A stretch of DNA of 64,000 bases, taken from contig NZ_BQHY01000018.1 of the NCBI RefSeq assembly GCF_021602155.1, forward strand, positions 1 through 64,000, read 5' to 3'. The stretch comes from Pseudomonas parakoreensis. Lineage in GTDB: Bacteria; Pseudomonadota; Gammaproteobacteria; Pseudomonadales; Pseudomonadaceae. Below are positions 9,509-16,901 of the stretch, piece by piece. How positions within the stretch are numbered: the first letter of the stretch is position 1; each line of letters starts with the position of its first letter. The translations under genes were made by a program, and so were the position numbers. Below the pieces are notes generated by a model. It saw nothing but the letters and a program-made list of their open reading frames with translations, did not search any database and was not told the DNA's origin.

Positions 9509-9720
9509 CTGATTCAGCCTCGGCGGCATCAATGTCTTCCGCATCCCACAAATCAGTTTTATTGCTCAGTATCCTGCAGCCCGGATTGGCTTCAACCTTT
9601 CCCTTCTCTAGTTACACTTCACTTTGGAGATTCGGCCCTGAATGGACGAGTGTGGGACCTCGCTTCATGCAATCCAGGCTTACTTTGCCTGCACATAAAC
9701 CAAGGAATAGGCGACCAGAA

Positions 9721-10971
9721 TTGAATCAATCCCTCAAGCCCGGCGAGAACACCACCATCAACCAGTCGAAAGGTCAGGTGCTGGTAACGCATTCTGCCGG
9801 CGCAAACCTCGACGTGAACCTGACGGCCTTCCTCATCACTGACTCCGGAAAAGTGGTCGATGACAGTGGGATGGTCTTCTTCAATGCGCCGGAGCATGCG
9901 TCCGGCGCGGCCGCATTCTCGCCTCCCATCATCCAGGCCGGCTCGATCAGTCACAGCATCAGCTTTGATCTGAGTCGCCTGCCAGCCGCTATCTCGAAGA
10001 TCGCCATCACCTTGACCCAAGATGGCACCGGAGGAGGTTTCGCAGGAGTACCAAACCTCAGCGCACGTGTTCTTGCCGGCGACCAGGTGCTGGATCTTGC
10101 GCCTGGGGCATTTGAGCGGGAGACGGGCATCATCGTACTCGAGCTCTACGTCCGAAACGGTCAAGCGAAGGCGCGCTCTGTCTGGCAGGGTTTCGCCTCG
10201 GGCCTGGTCGGGCTCTGTGGCATGTATGGAGTCGAGGTCGACGATGAGCCGGCAACTGCCCCGATCCCAGCCGCGCCCCCTGCGAAACCGGTCAGCATCA
10301 CCAAGACGGTGATCACCTTGGACAAACCCGGGAGCACGCACAAGGTCTCTCTGGAGAAAGGCGCGGCCGCGCCGAAGGTCATCAAGGTCAGCGCCAGGTG
10401 GGTGGACAACGGAGACGGTCGAGACAACGACGACCTTGACCTGCGAATCGGTATCCTTCGCCCAGACGGTCGGATGTCCATCATTCAGGCGCCTGACAAG
10501 CGCGGTTCCTTCGAGGCTGACCCCTTCGTGTTCCATACCGGCGATGTGGTAAGCGCGAGCACCTCTGCCCCAGGGATCGAAACCGTCGAGATCAATGCAG
10601 CCATCTCTCATCTTATGGGCGGCAAAGTCGCGCTGGTCTGCAGCGTCTATTCCGCCGTCGACAACGGAGCAGTGTCGGTTGCCTCCCTCAAGCCGAAAAT
10701 GCGGATGGAGTACGGGGACGAGGTCGTAGAGTGTGCCTTCGAATTCAAAGGAGGATTTTTCAGTAGCCTGGTTTACACCTACGTCTTGGGGATGATCGAG
10801 ATCGATGGCGACGAAATTCGCATCAGCCCCAGTGGCGTTACCTCCAAAACTGGATCGGAAGCCACGCCTTGGCTAACCCGCAAAGGGGACAGGGTCGAGT
10901 TGACGATGGACGGCCCGCATGTATTTAAAGGCCGTCCGCTTGAGCGCAAAGGGAACAAGCATTACGTGTGA
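9721..10971 (+). CDS. TerD-family (TerA-like) protein
   Basis: I place the start at the TTG at 9721, giving 416 residues. The product then begins 'NQSLKPGENTTI', matching the usual TerD opening, whereas the 63 upstream codons look random. Two TerD-type beta-sandwich regions are visible. The first is at about residues 1-165 ('LTQDGTGGGFAGV'). The second, at about 190-330, has the acidic segment 'DNGDGRDNDDLDL', a likely Ca-binding site. This two-domain form resembles TerA. Other ter genes (terBCDEZ) are absent, so this is a lone member. TerD proteins are linked to tellurite, phage and stress phenotypes; the role here is unknown. It may act with the upstream membrane protein 246 bases away. Confidence 0.75.
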   Translation: MNQSLKPGENTTINQSKGQVLVTHSAGANLDVNLTAFLITDSGKVVDDSGMVFFNAPEHASGAAAFSPPIIQAGSISHSISFDLSRLPAAISKIAITLTQDGTGGGFAGVPNLSARVLAGDQVLDLAPGAFERETGIIVLELYVRNGQAKARSVWQGFASGLVGLCGMYGVEVDDEPATAPIPAAPPAKPVSITKTVITLDKPGSTHKVSLEKGAAAPKVIKVSARWVDNGDGRDNDDLDLRIGILRPDGRMSIIQAPDKRGSFEADPFVFHTGDVVSASTSAPGIETVEINAAISHLMGGKVALVCSVYSAVDNGAVSVASLKPKMRMEYGDEVVECAFEFKGGFFSSLVYTYVLGMIEIDGDEIRISPSGVTSKTGSEATPWLTRKGDRVELTMDGPHVFKGRPLERKGNKHYV

Positions 10972-10978
10972 TGGCGAT

Positions 10979-11013
10979 AGCCCGGTGCCCAGGCGTTCGC
11001 CTTGCACCGGGCT
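10979..11013. terminator. Hairpin after the TerD-family gene
   Basis: A 10-bp perfect GC-rich stem (10979-10988 with 11004-11013) lies 7 bases after the stop. There is no clear T-run, so it may be a weak or Rho-assisted terminator. Confidence 0.45.
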
Positions 11014-11120
11014 CGTGCTACTTGACCCTCCAAGGGGACTGGTAGGTAGGGAGATCGCCGCGGGATCGTTGACGACAATGCCCCCATGCGCGGGCAGCTC
11101 ATCGTAAGGTAGCGATTCCG

Positions 11121-11732
11121 CTATTTCACACTTTCAACCTTCAACACCGTGCTCATCCATTTTGGTAGTTTGCAGGCCAGCAACTTGACAAAGTCTTCAG
11201 GTCTGAGTCCTTTCTTGATCGCTGCTATGCATTCCGGAGTGGAGCCTTCTTTGCCGAGATAATACAGTGCGCTGATAGCCACCCCTACCTCAGTTCCTGC
11301 ATGCTGCATGACCATCGTTGTCGCATGTATTAGCCTGATTTCAGCGTTTCCTATGAATACTGAGCGGCTGGCGCCGTTAGTGTAAAAGATTGGAATAAGC
11401 GGCATCTGGGTACTGAGCCCAAACCTCCTGACGGCATTGGCACCATGGATTTGTAAAGACAAGTGCTTCTGCCTGGCAATTACGCTGATCAATTGCCAGT
11501 GGTTGGGACGAGCCCTGGCAACGTAAAGTCCGGGTTTCGGGCGCATATAAATCCCACGATACACCCGTTCGAGTTCGCCTCGTTTGACCAGTCGAGCTAT
11601 TGCCTTGGATACGGCATTTTTCGTTCCAAACCCTGTGAAACGGCTAATGCTGAACGGCTGCCCTTTAGGTAGTCGCTTGACTCGTTGCGTAATCCGGGCG
11701 TATACCGACTGGGCTTGATCAGTGCTGAGCAT
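11121..11732 (-). CDS. AbiEi/DUF6088-type antitoxin without its toxin
   Basis: The 203-residue product has an N-terminal winged helix ('FSISRFTGFGTKNAVSKAI') and a C-terminal part typical of DUF6088/AbiEi antitoxins ('LERVYRGIYMRPK', 'NAVRRFGLSTQ'). These repress and neutralise AbiEii nucleotidyltransferase toxins in type IV toxin-antitoxin systems. No AbiEii gene (GSxxxDxD nucleotidyltransferase) is adjacent on either side: the next gene upstream is the small BPSL0761-type gene, and downstream lies the convergent TerD-family gene. It appears complete. It is the last gene of a five-gene minus-strand run. Confidence 0.75.
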   Translation of the reverse strand: MLSTDQAQSVYARITQRVKRLPKGQPFSISRFTGFGTKNAVSKAIARLVKRGELERVYRGIYMRPKPGLYVARARPNHWQLISVIARQKHLSLQIHGANAVRRFGLSTQMPLIPIFYTNGASRSVFIGNAEIRLIHATTMVMQHAGTEVGVAISALYYLGKEGSTPECIAAIKKGLRPEDFVKLLACKLPKWMSTVLKVESVK

Positions 11733-11746
11733 CGTGGCATTTACGC

Positions 11747-12010
11747 CTATAGCGTGAAGTCTAACGACGAACTGAAAAGTGGCTGATGGAACGCAATCAC
11801 CCTTCGCCGATATTCATCATCTTGAGCGTCATTTACTAGGCACTCTTCGAGGCGCCCCAGCGAGAAAACTTGATCGGCTGAGGGGTAGTGTCTAAGCAGG
11901 CTTTTCGCATAGCTGCGAATGTCATCAGGTAGCTCAGTGTTACGAGAGAGGTCGCGGAGAAAAGCTTCGGTCTTGACGACACTCCGGGTTCTTTCATGCG
12001 GAAGGGTCAA
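11747..12010 (-). CDS. BPSL0761-family small protein
   Basis: The start is a TTG at 12010, supported by a near-perfect ribosome site (AAGGAGGT about 9 bases upstream), giving 87 residues. It opens 'TLPHERTRSV' and has a 'LLRHYPSADQVF' segment, the pattern I know from BPSL0761-family proteins found on genomic islands of Pseudomonas and Burkholderia. Function is unknown. It lies 14 bases upstream of the AbiEi-like gene. Confidence 0.65.
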   Translation of the reverse strand: MTLPHERTRSVVKTEAFLRDLSRNTELPDDIRSYAKSLLRHYPSADQVFSLGRLEECLVNDAQDDEYRRRVIAFHQPLFSSSLDFTL

Positions 12011-12130
12011 AGCGGCTACCTCCTTATTCGGTTATTCCAATCTACGAGACCAGAACGGGCAAGTCGCGCGCTTACCCCTAATTTGTCCGCGATTCGACGT
12101 GGTGCGGCTGATGGATTTTCAGCCCTACAA

Positions 12131-12433
12131 TCAGTTTTTTTCCCAGTAGTTATCTTTGCTGACCAGACCAAAATCTTCAGAAGCAAATGGCTGATCATCA
12201 TCGAACATACCATTGACCATGCGCTCCCGACGCAACCCACTCAGCACCCTGAAAAAGCAGGGCTCACAGAGATGCACCCGGTAGTGCTGCCCATCATGCG
12301 GGGAGCCATATCCCCATTGGGCTTCAAGCTTGCCGTATTGGGGACCGTAGCCGGGAATACCCGTGCCAGAGCGGCACACGTCGCAGATCACATCCTCAAC
12401 GACATCGACCAATGCCTGCGACTTAATCTCCAT
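12131..12433 (-). CDS. Small zinc-ribbon hypothetical protein
   Basis: The 100-residue product has two CxxC knuckles ('ICDVC' near the N-terminus and 'LCEPC' in the middle), a likely four-cysteine zinc site. The ATG at 12433 has a GTGAGG-type ribosome site; an ATG 24 bases upstream lacks one. It lies 90 bases after the helicase stop on the same strand and may be co-transcribed. Family function is unknown to me. Confidence 0.6.
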   Translation of the reverse strand: MEIKSQALVDVVEDVICDVCRSGTGIPGYGPQYGKLEAQWGYGSPHDGQHYRVHLCEPCFFRVLSGLRRERMVNGMFDDDQPFASEDFGLVSKDNYWEKN

Positions 12434-12523
12434 GTACACCTCACGATTACGTTCCAAACGACGCCGGCCGGGTATGGAATCATGAACACCAACATCATTG
12501 GATCTGCCTCGACTGGCTGAGCA

Positions 12524-13927
12524 TCAAAAACAAGCCAGTAGCTGCTGCCGATAATGCTGGGAAAAGCTGACCTGGTAAGCGGGCTCAATTGCAAAGCCAT
12601 CCAGCGAAATGATGTCCGTAGGCTGCGATCCAATACCCGGTTCTGCACTACCTAACCCCGCACCGCCGAAACCTTCGACATGACCCAAAGTGCCCATCGG
12701 CTCAGGTTTGGACCCTGGAGTAAAACCAGGCATCTGCACATCGCTCAAAACTGCCAGGTCATCAGGCAAGTCATTCGATATTCGCTCCGCAAAGCCCTGA
12801 AGCGTTGACTCCGCTAACATGAATAGCCACGCTTGGTCGTCGGACTCACCTGTGCGCCGCAGCACTCGTCCCAGCACTTGCCGGTAATGCAGTTCGGTGC
12901 GGATACGGCTGAGATAGCAGCACACTTGCAGGCGGGGAATGTCGGTACCTTCGCTGATCATTCCGACGGCCACAATCCAGCGGCAGGCGCTGCTCCGGAA
13001 TGCATTGATCACCTGCTGCGCATCCGGGGTTTTGTTGGTCACGATGCGGCACTCTTCACCCATTGCTTCTAGAGCCAGTGTAACTTGCTGGGCGTGTTCG
13101 ATGTCTGTGGCCACCACCAAACCAGCGGCATCAGGTTTGATCTGGCGTAGCTCGTTCAGCTTGCTGCAGCCAAGATCGAGGATTGGATTGATCACCTCGT
13201 CATGACGCAGAAGTTCCTCATAGGTGACAGGTGACTCCCCTAAAAGCTTGGCGATGCTGGGAAACAGCCTCACGGAGCTATTCGCGCCAAGCTCTTCCGT
13301 AAGTTTCACCTTCTGATTGTCGAGCAACACAATGCGAGGTGATCGGCACACGTCGTCGGCAATGGCATCTTTCAAGCCATAACGGTAATCACAGATCAGA
13401 TGCCCCTCGGGCGAAGAGTAGCGAGCCAATGCGATGGCCTTGTCGTCCGAACGCCAGGGCGTGCCAGACAGGGCCAACGTGAAGGCAGCCCGATCCTGTA
13501 TCCGATGCAGTATCTGCTGCCCCCAGGCATTGCTGAGCAGCGGATCGTGGCCGGCGCAATGGTGGATCTCATCGAAGACCACGAACACCCGGTAGTCATC
13601 AAGCAGCTGCCAGAATCCCTCATCACGGTATTCCATGGCCTGATAGGTATAAGCCGCGCCCACGGCACCTATCTGGCCGTCGAGACGCCTGCCTAGCACA
13701 GCCGCAAAGGTCGAACGAAAACCCTCCACGACCTGGCAGGACGGCGCAAAGCACAGCACCAAATCGATTCTGTCCTGCTCAAGCAGTCGGCTGGCCAGTT
13801 CTGCAGCCATGCGTGTCTTTCCGGCTCCCGGCGTAGCCTGGCAGAAGAAGTGCGGCGTGACGGTAAAGTGCTCCAACGCCCGAGTGATGCAGCTGTCCTG
13901 CCAGCTCCGTAGCGAACTGCTCATCAT
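12524..13927 (-). CDS. DEAH-box superfamily 2 helicase
   Basis: The 467-residue product has the full SF2 set: Walker A 'ATPGAGKTR' (about residue 31), the DEIH box in 'VFDEIHH' (about 118), motif III 'SGTPWR' and motif VI 'HYRQVLGRVLRR'. The last 75 residues are Gly/Pro-rich and carry no nuclease or methylase motif I can see. The domain layout resembles the ResIII/type III restriction helicases that occur in mobile islands. The start overlaps the stop of the upstream HTH gene by four bases (ATGA), so the two are translationally coupled and probably form one complex. Activity on DNA or RNA is inferred from family only. Confidence 0.85.
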   Translation of the reverse strand: MMSSSLRSWQDSCITRALEHFTVTPHFFCQATPGAGKTRMAAELASRLLEQDRIDLVLCFAPSCQVVEGFRSTFAAVLGRRLDGQIGAVGAAYTYQAMEYRDEGFWQLLDDYRVFVVFDEIHHCAGHDPLLSNAWGQQILHRIQDRAAFTLALSGTPWRSDDKAIALARYSSPEGHLICDYRYGLKDAIADDVCRSPRIVLLDNQKVKLTEELGANSSVRLFPSIAKLLGESPVTYEELLRHDEVINPILDLGCSKLNELRQIKPDAAGLVVATDIEHAQQVTLALEAMGEECRIVTNKTPDAQQVINAFRSSACRWIVAVGMISEGTDIPRLQVCCYLSRIRTELHYRQVLGRVLRRTGESDDQAWLFMLAESTLQGFAERISNDLPDDLAVLSDVQMPGFTPGSKPEPMGTLGHVEGFGGAGLGSAEPGIGSQPTDIISLDGFAIEPAYQVSFSQHYRQQLLACF

Positions 13928-14511
13928 GGTGCAGCGAGCGTTTTGAGGGCCTTTTCGATGGCGCGCAGATGCCCCAAGAGGCGAGAACTGCGATCCCTGG
14001 CTTCCAGGTAATCGCCTTCAAGCTTGTCCCGGAAATGCGGCATTTCGTCCAGAAGCAGTTTGAATCGCTCTGCCTCGCCCATTGAGGTGAGAAAGTCCAA
14101 GCGGATTTCCTTGTGGAGCGCTTCCAACTGCAAATCCGTATTGGCTGACGACTTAAGTGGCAAAGCTTCCACGTCGGGTACTGCCGTGTCTGGTTCGGGC
14201 ACTCCGGCAACCATAAGGCTGTTCTCAAAACCGTTGTCGATCAGTTCCAGTTGCAGATGTACTGGAATCGGCTGCAGGTGGTAGACCTGTCCTCGAACAC
14301 GACGATCCTTATCCAGCACAACCCAGCCTGCGCGCACTAATCGGCGGATCTGCTCATACACATAGCGGCGCACATCGGCGATACGGAAATGTGTGCCACT
14401 CAAGCGAGCGGCATAAGCATCGCGCAGTTCACGGGTCGTAAACGTTGTACGCCCTGGCTCCTGAAGCAGCTCATACAGACGCCTGTCGAAGATAAGCGAG
14501 GCCGATTTCAT
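13924..14511 (-). CDS. Winged-helix-like partner protein of the helicase
   Basis: The 195-residue product (start MKSASL at 14511) has an N-terminal region like a winged helix ('TFTTRELRDAYAARLSG', then 'RRLVRAGWVVLDKDRRVRG') and a C-terminal half of charged helices. An earlier in-frame start at 14595 would add 28 residues that do not look native. It overlaps the helicase start by four bases. The divergent XRE gene begins about 100 bases away, so both promoters share this gap. A role as DNA-recognition subunit for the helicase is my inference. Confidence 0.65.
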   Translation of the reverse strand: MKSASLIFDRRLYELLQEPGRTTFTTRELRDAYAARLSGTHFRIADVRRYVYEQIRRLVRAGWVVLDKDRRVRGQVYHLQPIPVHLQLELIDNGFENSLMVAGVPEPDTAVPDVEALPLKSSANTDLQLEALHKEIRLDFLTSMGEAERFKLLLDEMPHFRDKLEGDYLEARDRSSRLLGHLRAIEKALKTLAAP

Positions 14512-14612
14512 TGAGGCACCAGAAGAATTAGCGCGAAAATGCGGATTATAATCCGTGGCCTCTGCGTCCGCAAACGCACGATAGTGCCGCCTCAAGTTGA
14601 ATTGAGACGGTC

Positions 14613-14840
14613 ATGGATAAGTTGGCGAAAGCGTTAGGGGAACGCATCCGAATGCAGAGGAAGGTCTGCCGGATTTCCCAAGACGCATTGGCGCTGGCGT
14701 GCAGTCTCGACCGCAGCTATGTAGGTCGCATCGAGCGTGGCGAGGTCAACATTACCGTCGAGAAGCTCTACCGCATCGCAGGCGAACTCGCCTGCGATCC
14801 TTCAAGCCTTCTGCCACCGCCATCTGAGATTCTGAGCTGA
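14613..14840 (+). CDS. XRE-family transcriptional regulator
   Basis: This 75-residue single-domain protein has a Cro/C1-type helix-turn-helix ('ISQDALALACSLDRSYVGRI' and 'ERGEVNITVEKLYRIA'). Size and sequence are like controller (C) proteins of restriction-modification systems. It is divergent from the HTH-helicase pair and is the natural candidate to regulate it. Confidence 0.85.
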   Translation: MDKLAKALGERIRMQRKVCRISQDALALACSLDRSYVGRIERGEVNITVEKLYRIAGELACDPSSLLPPPSEILS

Positions 14841-14852
14841 TCAAGTAATACT

Positions 14853-15048
14853 GGCGCTAAGCCGAGTACGTCGGCAAGCGCAAGCAGATCCGCAGGGAGC
14901 TGTTTCTGATTGAGATGGGCCTGGTGGTATCGTGGAAGAATCTAATTGCCCTGATCGATTCGCACTACCCAAAGGGGAAGGGCATTCGCCCGGCGTACCC
15001 GTTGATGGCAATGCTGAGCGTGCATCTGATTCAGAACTGGGCTAGGTG
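14853..15048 (+). pseudogene. IS5-family transposase, N-terminal fragment
   Basis: From 14861 one frame reads 'AEYVGKRKQIRRELF' and later 'LIDSHYPKGKGIRPAYPLMA', ending 'HLIQNW' just before 15045. This is the conserved start of IS5-group transposases, which normally continue with a 'YSDPAMEEALYE' segment. The frame before 14861 is broken and the rest of the gene is gone. It marks an old insertion at the edge of the island. Confidence 0.75.
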
Positions 15049-15168
15049 TCTCTACTGTCGGTAAGATCTTCTGAAAGAGTCGAGCGACTGGAGTTCTGTG
15101 TAAGCGAATAGCTGGAAGGTGGTAAAAGCGTTACAGAATAAAAAATGATTAGAATCATGCACTTATAT

Positions 15169-15184
15169 TTGTAACATGTTACAA
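15169..15184. promoter_or_regulatory. 16-bp perfect palindrome, possible operator
   Basis: TTGTAACATGTTACAA is fully self-complementary and lies in an AT-rich stretch. Such a site usually binds a dimeric regulator. It sits just left of the broken-gene remnant, where a promoter once controlled by it could have been. Confidence 0.4.
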
Positions 15185-15197
15185 CCGGCATATTTAA

Positions 15198-15374
15198 TGT
15201 GCTCTCATTCTGTTGGGGCGAGTAGCACCGGGCCTGTTGAGCGATCTCGAAAGCCTGCTGCAAACACAGGCGTTGACGCTGCTGGGGCGCCTGCACACGC
15301 CGGTTTCGGCAGTGCTGATGCGCGGGCTGCTGGACCGCTACCTGCAATCGGCAGCCCAGCCGGCCGGTGCCTGA
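15198..15374 (+). pseudogene. 3' fragment of a core gene cut by the island
   Basis: The frame is open from 15198 to the TGA at 15372-15374 and reads like a real C-terminus ('LLSDLESLLQTQALTLLGRL' and 'VLMRGLLDRYLQ'). Codon use is high-GC, like the core genome. There is no start codon with a ribosome site. I do not recognise the family; the helical pattern would fit the end of a TetR-type regulator, but this is weak. Confidence 0.4.
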
Positions 15375-15536
15375 GCCGGCGGTTATGTTTCTGTCATCTT
15401 CACTGTGCATGCTCTGACAGACCGCTAACTGCTTCGACAGCAGCGCGGCATTCAGAACTTTCTTCTCGGGCCGGTGGTCACTTAATGTGAACACGCCCCA
15501 GGCACAATGTTTTCGGACTATTGAGTGGAGATCGAG

Positions 15537-15818
15537 ATGGAAAGTATCAGTCTATTGCTCGGTGAGGCTCTGAGCCCGTATCAGGTGACGTTGACTCCGT
15601 GTGGCGCCCATGGCGAATGCCTGGTGACGCTGAAGAACAGCAACGGCGCCCTTGTGGTCGAGCGCGAATTCAATCAGGCGCAGTTGAGCGACAAACGTCT
15701 GCTGACCGATGTGGTCGACGGTTTGCACCGCGACGTCCTGATCGCCGAAGGGCGGCTGGAGCCCTGTGTCATCGCGGCTTTGCGCAATGCGGCGCTAGAT
15801 AAGCGTGCGGCACTGTAA
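15537..15818 (+). CDS. DUF3509-family protein
   Basis: The 93-residue product belongs to DUF3509, a small cytoplasmic family seen mainly in Pseudomonas with unknown function. The ATG at 15537 has GGAG 7 bases upstream; a GTG 12 bases earlier lies at that site itself and is less likely. It is the first intact core gene right of the island. Confidence 0.8.
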   Translation: MESISLLLGEALSPYQVTLTPCGAHGECLVTLKNSNGALVVEREFNQAQLSDKRLLTDVVDGLHRDVLIAEGRLEPCVIAALRNAALDKRAAL

Positions 15819-15943
15819 AGATGAAATATTTTTTGTGGGAACCTTCCTGCATTCCCGTCAGTCAGACCCCGTAACAGCAGGATCAAGCATTGTGCTCCGG
15901 TGCTTGTCGCTTGCTGCTACGGGTCTTTATGTAGACCGCGTTT

Positions 15944-15982
15944 AACCCCGAGTCGTCTCCCCACTTCTCGGGGTTTCTTTTT
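15944..15982 (+). terminator. Rho-independent terminator
   Basis: A 9-bp GC-rich stem (15944-15952 with 15967-15975) is followed by TCTTTTT. It lies between the DUF3509 gene and the convergent binding-protein gene and probably ends the former. Confidence 0.75.
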
Positions 15983-15994
15983 GCCCGCAGGTTT

Positions 15995-16900
15995 TTATTG
16001 CGCGGCCTGTTGTTCGAAAAAGATCCGTGCCTGATGCAGGTAATCCGTGCGCATTTCGGGGTCGAGCCAGTCGGCATACGACTGGTTAAGTTGCTCATGG
16101 GGCAGGGTACGCAGCAGTTGGTTGATCTCACTGATCGCCTGACGGCCCTGAGGCGTATCGGAACACCCGACATAGCCGGACAGATATTTGCCGGTGCCAC
16201 GAATCGGATAGAACACCAGTTGGTCTTCGGCGATTTGCGCCTGATGCGCCTGATAGCGGATCTCCGGCCAGTAACCCAACACCACTTGCAGACGCCCCAG
16301 GCGCTGCATCGATAGCAGGCTGCTCAGGGCGTCGTTGCCATAATGCGGCGTCAGCGCACCGTCCGGGGCCTGCTTGAGCAGCGTGTCGAGATACTCGCCG
16401 TAACTGCGTTCTGCGACGACGCCGACCTTGATTTCGCCGTTGGCCAGAAATGCCGTCAGATCAACTTCACCGTCGACCAGGTATGGCGCCAGTACCTCGC
16501 GATCTTGCTGACGCACCACCAGACCATTACTGACAACGCGAAACGCCGGAATAGAGAAGGCGATCCATTGCGTGCGCTCCCTGCTCCAGATCAGCGACGG
16601 ATCGCAAGTGAAGGTCGGCTCGTGCAGCATCTGCATGCCCCGGGCGCGATTGACCCGCATCAGTGTGTGTTCGTATTGCGGCATGCCGGCGATCAGCATC
16701 GGCATCAGTTGATCGATCACACCCTGGCCCTTTTTCGGGCCTTCGAAGATGGTCAGGGGCGGCAGGTCGCGCAACAACCAGATCAGCGTGGGTTTCGCTT
16801 GCGCCCAGGCGGGCAGGGCCAGCAGAAACAGCAGGCCGAACAGCCGCCACGTCCACCATGGGTGGGCGCGGTTGGCGGCCGATGTCTGGCGATGTTTCAG
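15995..16900 (-). CDS. Periplasmic solute-binding-like protein (TIGR02285 type)
   Basis: The product resembles the bacterial type 3 periplasmic binding fold of unknown ligand (the group I know as TIGR02285). It has a signal peptide ('LFGLLFLLALPAWAQA') and a mature part of about 265 residues. No ATG gives a sensible start: one at 16975 would add a 45-residue leader overlapping the CoA-transferase gene. I propose the CTG at 16900, which has GGAG about 9 bases upstream and lies one base after the upstream stop. This gives 301 residues and fits a coupled operon with the gene before it. Confidence 0.65.
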   Translation of the reverse strand: MKHRQTSAANRAHPWWTWRLFGLLFLLALPAWAQAKPTLIWLLRDLPPLTIFEGPKKGQGVIDQLMPMLIAGMPQYEHTLMRVNRARGMQMLHEPTFTCDPSLIWSRERTQWIAFSIPAFRVVSNGLVVRQQDREVLAPYLVDGEVDLTAFLANGEIKVGVVAERSYGEYLDTLLKQAPDGALTPHYGNDALSSLLSMQRLGRLQVVLGYWPEIRYQAHQAQIAEDQLVFYPIRGTGKYLSGYVGCSDTPQGRQAISEINQLLRTLPHEQLNQSYADWLDPEMRTDYLHQARIFFEQQAAQ

Positions 16901-16901
16901 C

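Larger units (their letters stand above)
14841..15536. other. Island-core junction without intact genes
   Basis: This stretch holds an IS5-type transposase fragment, a 16-bp perfect palindrome, the 3' end of a broken gene and the promoter region of the DUF3509 gene. I see no tRNA, so the island is not obviously integrated at a tRNA here. Confidence 0.5.

Noticed and set aside
14841-15536. tRNA-linked integration site for the island
   Set aside because: No tRNA-like cloverleaf or CCA-ended sequence is found at this boundary.
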